In this document: piece by piece, positions 6,648-14,700 of the stretch
How positions within the stretch are numbered: the first letter of the stretch is position 1
Layout: each line of letters opens with the position of its first letter
Source: Candidatus Woesearchaeota archaeon
Lineage (GTDB): Archaea > Nanobdellota > Nanobdellia > Woesearchaeales > UBA525
NCBI GenBank assembly: GCA_003694385.1
Contig: RFKA01000073.1
Coordinates: 1 to 15,844, forward strand
Length of the DNA: 15,844 nucleotides
Direction: 5' to 3'
Position numbers and translations under genes: made by a program
Notes under the pieces: generated by a model
Database searches by the model: none
Told to the model about the DNA's origin: nothing
The model's input: only the letters and a program-made list of their open reading frames with translations

Positions 6648-7412
6648 TTATGTCTGTAATGCGCGGAGCTGCTCGACTGGCCCGAACTTGATGCACGAAC
6701 CTTCAATAACGCCAAAAGCAGTGAACCCATCGAAAGAGGAGAGTAAAGGCCCGAGCGGCTCTTCACGCAAGACATCGATGCCGCTGGCGTGCGGCGTAAA
6801 CGCGGGCGTGACAATACAGGTCTTCTCACCCAGCTTCCCAACGAGAAAACATTTCAGAGACTCAACACGCACGCCATCACTGAGGCGGAGCGCGGGGTGC
6901 TCGTGACCACACACGATGGTGTGCACACCCGCGAGTTGCTCATGACGCAAGGCTTTCTTCTCGACGAGCTCCTCAAGCGTTGCATCGCCGTGCACGACGA
7001 GCGTGTCACCAATGATTGCTGCAGGCTCGAGCGCGAGACCGACGCGTCGAAGAATCGGTGCGAGCAGCGTGTCATGATTGCCGCCAATGATGCGCACTGT
7101 TGTCATTTTTTTGAGTGCTGAGATGAGCCCCGTCACGTCACTCCACTCCTGCTCTGAAATGCGGCCGAAGGCGTGCTTCACGTCTCCATTGATGATGACG
7201 CACGAGGGGTTGTGGCGCTCGATGAGCCTCCGCAACTCTGCCTGGAGGTAGGCTCGTTGCTCGTTAAGGAGCAGGACGCCCTCCTCCCTGCTCTCCTCCT
7301 CGTACCCGATGTGCAGGTCGGACACGACGAGCGACCGCGACTCCTCAAGAAAGAGGGCTGAGCCGTCAGCGAGGAACCCTGGCAGGAGCTCTGCGGGTGT
7401 ACGGGTGCACAT
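6648..7412 (-). CDS. calcineurin-like metallophosphoesterase (COG1407, SbcD/Mre11-related archaeal type)
   Basis: A 254-residue two-metal phosphoesterase of the family sometimes called ICC-like or SbcD-related; the substrate is unknown. All metal-binding motifs are present: SDLHIG (D32, H34), NGDVKHAFG (D77), GGNHD (N112, H113), VVHGD (H141) and CGHEHPA (H170, H172). The lead-in sequence (GFLADGSALFLEESRSLVVSDLHIGYE) matches the family. An ATG at 7460 would add 16 residues (270 in all). The ATG at 7412 is preferred because a TATA-like box lies 23-31 bases upstream of it and the extra residues have no family similarity. Metal-binding residues appear intact, so it should be active. It is alone on its strand between a convergent small gene and an upstream zinc-finger gene. 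Confidence 0.9.
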   Translation of the reverse strand: MCTRTPAELLPGFLADGSALFLEESRSLVVSDLHIGYEEESREEGVLLLNEQRAYLQAELRRLIERHNPSCVIINGDVKHAFGRISEQEWSDVTGLISALKKMTTVRIIGGNHDTLLAPILRRVGLALEPAAIIGDTLVVHGDATLEELVEKKALRHEQLAGVHTIVCGHEHPALRLSDGVRVESLKCFLVGKLGEKTCIVTPAFTPHASGIDVLREEPLGPLLSSFDGFTAFGVIEGSCIKFGPVEQLRALQT

Positions 7413-7434
7413 GTGCGCTGCAGAATGAGCACTC

Positions 7435-7443
7435 CTTAATAAG
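7435..7443 (-). promoter_or_regulatory. TATA-like box of the phosphoesterase gene
   Basis: CTTAATAAG (its own reverse complement apart from the central base), 23-31 bases upstream of the ATG at 7412. It would lie inside the coding region if the gene began at 7460, which is the main reason to prefer the shorter form. Confidence 0.5.
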
Positions 7444-7531
7444 CCTCGCCATAGCGCCATGATTAATCTAATCTAACTCGTATCTAACTCGTTACGATTA
7501 CTCTTAACATTACTGCGCTTTACTTGTACTT

Positions 7532-7708
7532 TTACTCTTGCTTCTCTGCTCGCGGGGCGTCATCGCGGAGGATGCTCTGGCAGTACTGGCACAACTCTAA
7601 CGAGCCAAAAAATGTCGTACACTGGTGATTGCACTGTAAGGTCATACAATCAAGAATGGCCTGCCCCTTCATCTGTTTTTCGTTTGCAAAGGCCTGCAAA
7701 GGCCTCAT
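7532..7708 (-). CDS. small zinc-finger protein, 58 residues
   Basis: A short frame running from ATG 7708 to TAA at 7532-7534. The product contains C21, C26, H28, C30, C40 and C43, with the pattern C-x3-C-x9-C-x2-C (CNHQC then CQYC). This is typical of the tiny zinc-ribbon proteins abundant in archaea, where many have regulatory or RNA-linked roles. The 20 residues before the first cysteine are polar, and the tail is charged (RDDAPRAEKQE). An in-frame stop lies 21 bases upstream of the ATG, so it cannot start earlier. A later ATG at 7672 would give 46 residues and keep all cysteines. A TATA-like box at 7749-7757 points to a short leader of about 20 bases. It is divergent to the secreted-protein gene at 7860. 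Confidence 0.65.
   Translation of the reverse strand: MRPLQAFANEKQMKGQAILDCMTLQCNHQCTTFFGSLELCQYCQSILRDDAPRAEKQE
7685..7704. repeat. tandem direct repeat of a 10-base unit
   Basis: TGCAAAGGCC occurs twice head to tail at 7685-7694 and 7695-7704. It falls within the first codons of the small zinc-finger gene, between its two possible start codons. It is probably a simple local duplication. Confidence 0.7.
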
Positions 7709-7748
7709 TGTTGGTTCGCTTGTTCGCTAGGTCGCGTCCGCCCAGGTT

Positions 7749-7757
7749 CATTATAAC
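7749..7757 (-). promoter_or_regulatory. TATA-like box of the small zinc-finger gene
   Basis: Minus-strand GTTATAATG. Transcription would begin near 7725-7728, some 20 bases before the ATG at 7708. It sits back to back with the plus-strand box at 7794-7802. Confidence 0.45.
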
Positions 7758-7793
7758 CAATTTCTGTTATACCTGTGCTGAAAGAGCGAAATC

Positions 7794-7802
7794 TTTTTAA
7801 AA
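7794..7802 (+). promoter_or_regulatory. TATA-like box of the 224-residue secreted protein gene
   Basis: TTTTTAAAA. A start near 7824 would leave a leader of about 36 bases that includes the hairpin at 7829-7846 and the Shine-Dalgarno sequence. Confidence 0.55.
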
Positions 7803-7828
7803 GACGTTTAGAAAATCGAGGCTGGGTG

Positions 7829-7854
7829 TTCAGGGAGTCCCCTGAAGAGAGGTG
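7829..7854 (+). promoter_or_regulatory. leader hairpin followed by Shine-Dalgarno sequence
   Basis: Perfect 7-base arms TTCAGGG (7829-7835) and CCCTGAA (7840-7846) with a 4-base loop lie close to the predicted 5' end of the mRNA. GAGGTG follows at 7849-7854, five bases before the TTG start. The hairpin stops just short of the ribosome binding site, so it may stabilise the 5' end or influence ribosome access. Confidence 0.5.
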
Positions 7855-7859
7855 TTGGG

Positions 7860-8534
7860 TTGACAGCGATTCGGTTCATCGGGGTGTGTCTTTTCGTCGC
7901 CGCTTTCTCGTCCTTGCTCGTTGCTGGCGCGCCGACTGGTGCATCAACAGTGAGTGGCACGCAGGAGCGCGCACCCGCCGCCGCTGCGGGAACAGAGACT
8001 ATCGAAGCGGGGAATGTGACGAACACGAACCTCACCGGGAACACCATCACGACGCGATGGGCGGGCTTCTACGGTGAAGTGAGCGGTGGCATTCTCCTCG
8101 GGGACTCAGCGAACAACATCTTCTACCAGTGGACGGTGAGCGACCCGACAGGCAGCTATGTCTTCGCGGCGAACGGCACGGTGAGTGACTGGTCCTCAGC
8201 CAATATTAAAGAAGCCAATGTCACTGACATGGCCTCTTACCTGCTCGAGTCTGCGGGCGACAACTTCACGAACACCTTCACGACGAGGCAATGGTTCAAC
8301 AGCACGAGTCTCAGCATTAACAATACGTGGACTGCTACAACGTGGCAGAACGGGACGCAAACGACAAACTTCACGACCTATGCGCTCAAGACCGCTGACA
8401 ACAGCACAATGATCTGGGCGGGCAGCGTCGTCTCGAATGCCGTCGCGTTTAAGAACGAGACGACAGACTACCAGATACTCGCGCCAGCCGATACGACGGC
8501 ACAGACCTACTATTTCTACCTTGAGTTCAGATAA
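7860..8534 (+). CDS. secreted, sequon-rich surface protein, 224 residues
   Basis: The gene starts with TTG: no ATG exists in frame before residue 124, GAGGTG is well spaced upstream, and the N-terminus is a clear signal peptide (MTAIRFIGVCLFVAAFSSLLVAGAP, cleavage likely near residue 24). The mature protein begins with an Ala/Pro/Thr-rich stretch (25-48). It then carries many N-x-S/T sequons (N52, N57, N105, N120, N135, N147, N154, N164, N170, N181, N199), so it is likely heavily glycosylated. The stretch RWAGFYGEVSGGILLGDSAN (66-85) and a following tryptophan-rich beta region are, from memory, typical of uncharacterised exported proteins in DPANN archaea. It has no C-terminal membrane anchor. 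It directly precedes the giant surface protein gene but has its own terminator, so the two are probably separate units with related roles at the cell surface. Confidence 0.82.
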   Translation: MTAIRFIGVCLFVAAFSSLLVAGAPTGASTVSGTQERAPAAAAGTETIEAGNVTNTNLTGNTITTRWAGFYGEVSGGILLGDSANNIFYQWTVSDPTGSYVFAANGTVSDWSSANIKEANVTDMASYLLESAGDNFTNTFTTRQWFNSTSLSINNTWTATTWQNGTQTTNFTTYALKTADNSTMIWAGSVVSNAVAFKNETTDYQILAPADTTAQTYYFYLEFR

Positions 8535-8538
8535 ATTC

Positions 8539-8568
8539 CGCGCAGAGCTGCGCGCAAACCCTTTTTTT
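8539..8568 (+). terminator. hairpin plus T-tract terminator
   Basis: Arms CGCGCA (8539-8544) and TGCGCG (8549-8554) around GAGC are followed seven bases later by seven consecutive T (8562-8568). It begins 4 bases after the stop codon of the secreted protein gene. Archaeal termination relies mainly on the T-tract; the stem makes this the clearest terminator in the window. Confidence 0.75.
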
Positions 8569-8585
8569 CTGTCAATATCGAAAAC

Positions 8586-8594
8586 AATATAAAT
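8586..8594 (+). promoter_or_regulatory. TATA-like box of the giant surface protein gene
   Basis: AATATAAAT, just after the terminator. It predicts transcription from about 8617 and therefore a leader of roughly 85 bases, the longest in the window. Confidence 0.6.
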
Positions 8595-8625
8595 TTCTCG
8601 ACCCCACTTCGAGAGGCTTCGGCCA

Positions 8626-8685
8626 ATGTCACCAGTGAGAGAGTCAGTGTGCGCCCCCAGAGGAGCCCACACCAGAGTACTCTAG
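8626..8685 (+). other. possible 19-codon leader open frame
   Basis: ATG at 8626 to TAG at 8683-8685 encodes MSPVRESVCAPRGAHTRVL. It begins about 8 bases after the predicted 5' end, and its stop lies in the loop of the hairpin that precedes the giant gene, 17 bases before that gene's ATG. Translation of it would open both left arms of the leader structure. A frame this short can arise by chance. Confidence 0.25.
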
Positions 8686-8727
8686 CTGGTGTGGGGTGGG
8701 GAATGAAACAGCGTGGTGTCTGGGGGC
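8653..8727 (+). promoter_or_regulatory. nested two-helix leader structure enclosing the start codon
   Basis: The inner perfect stem has CCCACACCAG (8666-8675) paired with CTGGTGTGGG (8686-8695) and a 10-base loop. The outer perfect stem has GCCCCCAGA (8653-8661) paired with TCTGGGGGC (8719-8727). The outer pairing spans the ATG at 8703 and the G-rich ribosome-binding region (GGGGTGGGG, 8693-8701). Both helices are GC-rich and could coexist in one mRNA fold that hides the start. Confidence 0.55.
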
Positions 8728-11700
8728 TTCTTTTTCTCCTCGTCCTTGTGAGTGCCGCAGCAGCACCCAACACGAACATCACAGGGCAAGCTCCCATCCC
8801 CCCCATAGACAAGCTCTACCCTGAAAGCATAACGCGAACGCTAACGTATTTCCAGCCTTCAGACGCGGTGACCATCAGCCAACCCCGGCGAGCACCCATC
8901 ACCTTCGGCGAGCCCGTCGAATGGCAACTCCACCTCACCATAAACGGGACGAACCACACCGTCGTCTACACTACACCCCCCATCCTCGCGAGCGCCGTCA
9001 CGACGACGCGGAGCACGACGTGGATCAAAGACCTCTTCTTCTGGACGCGAGCCGTAGAGCCCTACGTCAACATTACGTACACCGTCAACCTCAGCGCCAA
9101 CTACTCAAGAAACTTCACGATAGAACCACCCGTGCCTTACGCGCTCTACCCCGACCACCTCAAGCTATTCATCCCCGAGCTCAGGAAACAACTCACGCTC
9201 AGGCTCACTGGAGACATTGTTCCCGAAGAGGGGGGGCCAGCCCCCCTCTCCGAGGGAACTACGAATGAAAGCGCTCGAAATGCCACGCAGAGCGCCAACA
9301 CAACGAACAACACAGGAGACACTGGCGCGAGGATCCAGAAGCAACTCAGAATCGAAGGAGTAGAGAGTGAACACGGACATCTACGAGTTGAACGCGCCGA
9401 CACGAACTTCCTCATCGAGGTGCAAGGCCTCGCCCCCGCAGAAGACGCGAATGTCACGTTTAACCTCTCAGCACCCCTCCCCGAGCACGTAGTTACGTAC
9501 GCGTGGGATGGCGACCGGCGCATACCGATGTACATCTCTCCAGACCGGCGGCGCCTCCTCATCAAGATGAATGAGTACGAAGACGGTGTGCTCAACCACC
9601 AAGTGCAGAAGAACCTCACGCTCATCCTGCCAAACTTCACGGCGAACGTCACGCTACGAGGGAGCAACGAAGCCATCGCGGACGTTGACGGACAACGCGT
9701 CATCGTCCGAGCACAGAACGGTGAGATATCCACGGTGCGCTTCGTCGATCCACGCGCAGTCAAAGCCCCGATTCCCCACGAACGATTCTACGGGAAACTC
9801 TTCAAGATAGACCTCGCAACCACCACGGGCGCCGTAGACGTCACCGTCACGCTTGATTCCCTCCCAAAGCGATTCGAGCTCTGGAAGTACAATCCCCTAG
9901 CAAACGAGTGGTACCGCTTCCCCTTCACGCGCCTGGACTCCCGGACGCTGCGCCTCACCCTCGTCGATGGCGGGCAGGGGGATGATGACGGCGTGAAGAA
10001 CGGGGTTATCAAAGACGATTTCGCTATCGTACTCGTCTCCAGCGCCGAACTCCTCGACAGCGAGCGGCAACCACTAAAGGACATCTCAGCCAATGTCACC
10101 GCGAAAGACAACCATACTGCGCACGCCGATGCAGGGGAGTACCTCCGCGTCACGTTCGAACGCCCCCTCACCAACCGCGACGACATCACCCTCTGGGCCT
10201 CTGGAACAGACGCACGCGTCATCGTCTACACAGAGAACGGGACAGAGCCCATCACCCGCTTCACGAACATCACTCCTTACGGCAAGTACCGGGCACTCCT
10301 CACCTCGCTCGCTGGTGCGCACGACACCTTTGATCTCCACGTTGCGCGGGGGGCGGTTGACGTCGACCAAGTTCTCGACCCGAACTGGTGGAACGCGTCC
10401 TGGCACAACCGTCGAGAAATCAACATCACGAACGTCGGCACAACGACGCTCACCGACTTCCCCGCCCTCCTCAACATTACGAAGCTCGCCGGGATGCAGG
10501 CAGACTATGACGACCTGCGCTTCCTCAACGGGAGCTGCACCGACCCCCATGGCGTCCTCGTAGACCATGAGTTTGACACGAAGACGGTAGACGACGTCCT
10601 CGTGTGGGTGCGCATTCCGATCTTCCCGACAACCGGTGCACAGCTCTGCATGTACTACAATAACACTGCAGCGCCCAACGGGGAGAACCGGAGTGGCGTC
10701 TGGCGCAACGGCTATGTCGGCGTCTGGCACATGACGAACACGACGGAGAGCACGAAGTTCTCACACGAGACAACCGAGAACGGGACGGTAACCAGGACTG
10801 CCAACGGCATGATTGGCGGCGCGTACAGTTTTGACGGGACGAATGATTGGTTGCAAGTAACGGACCATGACTGGCTCACTACGGGCAACTACCTGACTGT
10901 TGAGGCGTGGGTCTACGATACTGCGGGAGACACAAATCCCCGTGGCATCGTGAGCAAGCGCGTCACGTCAGGGAGCAACGAGGAATACTCGCTCTTCAAG
11001 TACACTACTGAGTACCTCTTCCTGGACATCAGCGGTGAGCGGAATAATGATGCAACCTCACTCATAACGAATGGCGAATGGCTCTCCATCGCCGCAGTCT
11101 TTGACGGCACGCTCGCGTCCGCAGAACGCATGAAAGTCTACTTCAATGCGTCGCTTGACGCCACGCTCACCTACACCACCTCGGGCATGACCAACCAAGG
11201 AGCTGATGTGTTCATCGGCATCCTCAACGCGAACTACGGCAATAGCTGGCAAGGCCGCATTGACGAGGTGCGCATCAGCAACACGACGCGGAGCGCGGAC
11301 TGGCTCAACCAGACCTTCGAGCTCATCACCAACCAGGCTGCTATCGTCACGTTCGGTGCAGTTGAGCTCGGTCCGGGCACGCTCAACATCACCTTCGATG
11401 AACCCGCGCATCTCGCTGAACTCACGAGGAACACGGGGACGACGATGAATGGCACGGTCCTGTGCGCGCACGGGGACTGCGGGAACGTCACCGTCGTGTA
11501 CCAGTACTTCTCCACGAGCTCACCACTGAGCACGTTCGTTGACAACACGAGCACTGAATTCCAGAACATGACGAGCGCAGAGAACATCACGCTTGGATCA
11601 TCACTGACTCTGCGCCCCAACACTGCTTCGGCGCCCGCTGACTGGTGGAACGCGAGCTGGTCGTACCGCAGAACGATCAACATCACGAACCCCCACAGCC

Positions 11701-14700
11701 AGAACCTGACAGACTTCCCAGCATACGTGTATGTCACGAAAGCAACCGCGATGCAGGCAGACTATGACGACCTGCGCTTCCTCAATGCGAGCTGTGGCGC
11801 ATCGGGAGGCGACGTCCTGAACCACGAGATTGAGAGTGCAGACTCCGCAGGCGCGCATGTCTGGGTGCGCATCCCCAACCTCCATAACGGCACGAACCAG
11901 CTCTGCCTCTACTACGGGAATAGCACGGTGGCGAGCAACGAGAACAAGAGCGGCGTGTGGCGAGACAACTACATGGGTGTCTGGCACCTGACGAACACGA
12001 GCGACAGCACAGCGAACAATAATGACGGCACGGTGAATGGCGGAGCGACGACTGCCTCTGGCTTCGTGGGCGGCGCGTACAGCTTTGATGGAACGAATGA
12101 TTGGATTCAAGTTGCTGATGCCGCTTCGCTGACGGCGAACCAGCACCTGACTATCGAGAGCTGGGTTTATGATACTGCGGGAGATGCGCAGCCACGCGGC
12201 ATCGTGAGCAAGCGTGTCTCTTCAGCGAGCGGCGAGGAATACTACACCTTCAAGTACACAGGGGAGGATTTCTACCTCGACCTCATGAATGACCGCGACG
12301 CTGACACCGTCCCCATAACGGCCAATGAATGGTGGTATATCACCTCGACGTTCGACGGGACGCTCGCCTCAGCCAACAGGGCGGCCGTCTACTATAACGG
12401 GAGCTTCAGCACCTACATGGCCAAAGCGTTCACAAGTTTTACCGACCAGGCGAGTGACCTGCACATCGGCATCCTCAACGCGAACTATGGGGCTGGCTGG
12501 CAGGGGCGCATCGACGAAGTGCGCCTCAGCAATGTCACGCGCAGCAACGCCTACATCAATGAGACCTACATCCTCATGGCTGCACAGGCGAGCTTCGTCT
12601 CGTTCGAGCCAGAAGAGCACCTCCCCTACACGCCGAGTGGTACCTACACGTCAAAAGTGTTCGACACCGGCTTCGACAGCATTCAGTTCGAGAACATGAG
12701 CTGGAGCGGCGTGACGAACGCGACGAGCAACTTCACCGTCTTCGTGCGCACCGCGCCAAGCCTCACCAGCCTCTGGTGGAACACGAGCTACGCCAGACGG
12801 GTGGAAATCAATGTCACGAACACCGCCGAAGACCTCTACGAGTACCAAGTGCTCGTCGAGAAAAACCTGAGCGCTGAGTACCTGCTCGGGAACATTACTG
12901 AGGACTGCGCTGACGTCCGCTTCACGTGGCTCAATAGCACATCGAACGCGCAGGAAACAGTGCCTTTCTACACGGACGTGTGCAACCTCACCGCGACCGA
13001 CAACGCGACGTTCTGGGTGAAGATCCCCTTCCTCGAGAACGACACGACAACGAAGATCTACCTCTACTATGGCAGTCCCGGCGCGCCAAACCCGAGCAAT
13101 ATCACGCAAACATTCACTTACGACTCGCCAAGGCGTGTCGCGTACATCGTGAACAACCAGAGCGTAAGTAGCGGCCTCCGGCTCACAAGCCTCATGGACG
13201 GGAACACCATCGTCGTTGGCACAACAACTTATGCAATGGATCGGCTCGACCAGCAGACGATTATCAGTGGCATCGACGTTGACACCGCAATCAACGCGAC
13301 GAAGCCCTTCCAAGCGGAGGGCGGCGGCGACACTGACAGTGAGGTTGTGCCCGTGAGCTGGGCAGGCACGACCTTCTACTATGCTGGAATGCGTGATAGT
13401 GCCGACGAGCTCTGCTACCTCTCACCGTGGGGCACGGCAACAGTGGACGTCTATAATGCGGGGTCCCTCGTGGCCACGCACACCGTCACCGCGAAAGGCC
13501 TCTGTGACCAGCGAGACTTCACGAATGGCCGCACGGCTCGTATAGAGAGCGACATCCCCATCCTCATCGCCCACCTCGGGCCCGGGCAGGGAAGGGATAG
13601 CTGGGCTTTCTACCCCGCGACGACGGAGCCCCTCTGGGGAGCGTCAGTCTCAACAGCAGGGTTCGTCGCTGCGGGCGCGAATGGCGCGAGCATTACCTGC
13701 GAGGGGCATAATAAGAGCCAAGGAACCGCGAGCGTGGGAACGGATAACGACTACAACTGTGCCACCCCGCTCTCAAACGCGAACAACAACGGCGGCCTTG
13801 CAGAGGCGTGGCGTGTCACCTCAAGCGATTATCCCATCGGAGCCATCCAGCAGGCTGACGGCGACGGCGCCGACTCGAGCGTCCTCGTCCCGAGAAAAGA
13901 GATGGGCACGCTCTTCGGGAGCGCCCAGAGCATCGAGTACTTTGCAGCAGTCTCTCCCTACAACGGGACGAACTGCACCCTCTATGACAGCGGGGGAAAG
14001 TTCGCGAGTGACGTCACCGACGGGAACGGCACGGCAGGCATATTCAAACTCTGTATTGGCTGCGGGGGAACAGCAGACATTAGTTCCGGCCCCTGGTACG
14101 CCGTGTGCAGTGCACCTGTTTGGCCGTACTATGAAGAGGGGTCGACCGAGGACGAAACAGGGTTGCTAGGCGAGAAACAAATGCGCCAGTACACCTATCC
14201 CGAGCCCACGCTCAGCGTGGGGAAAGCAAAGAACTACACCGCCGTCGTGAACAACTTCAACGACCTCTCATGGACTGCGTGGTACCAGCAGCTCAACGGC
14301 ACAGCTATCCCCGCGCCCGACGGGCGTTACATCCAATACCGCGCAGACTTCGTCACCGCTGATACCAACGAGACTCCCCGGCTTGATGATATCACTATCG
14401 GGTACTTCGTCACAGCAACAGACTGGGTAGACATGGCCTCCTCAGGCACACTCTTCACAACCACGAATCCTTACGAGTGCGGCGTCATGCTCGCCGGCGC
14501 AACATGCACGCCCTCCCGCACCGTCGTCCCGCGGAGCACGGGGAACTTCTCGCTCCGCCTCACCGCGAGCTCGAACGAAACCGATATTCCCAGCGTCACG
14601 ACGCTCGAACACAACATCTCTGTCTGGCTACAACCCGTGCTCTCCACGTTCACGTCCAGCGAGGACCCCATCGTGAATGGCTCATCCACCGTCCTCTCCG

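Noticed and set aside
7413..7460. Upstream ATG of the phosphoesterase (16 extra residues)
   Set aside because: The extension has no family similarity and contains a TATA-like box at the right distance for the inner ATG. It remains possible.
7461..7531. A T/C-rich stretch with repeated TCTAACTCG considered as a tRNA or regulatory RNA
   Set aside because: No cloverleaf arms or conserved tRNA bases were found. The repeat is a short duplication (TCTAACTCG twice).
9146..13313. Several minus-strand frames of 140-220 codons
   Set aside because: All are antisense to the giant surface-protein gene, whose domains and sequons read continuously in one plus-strand frame.
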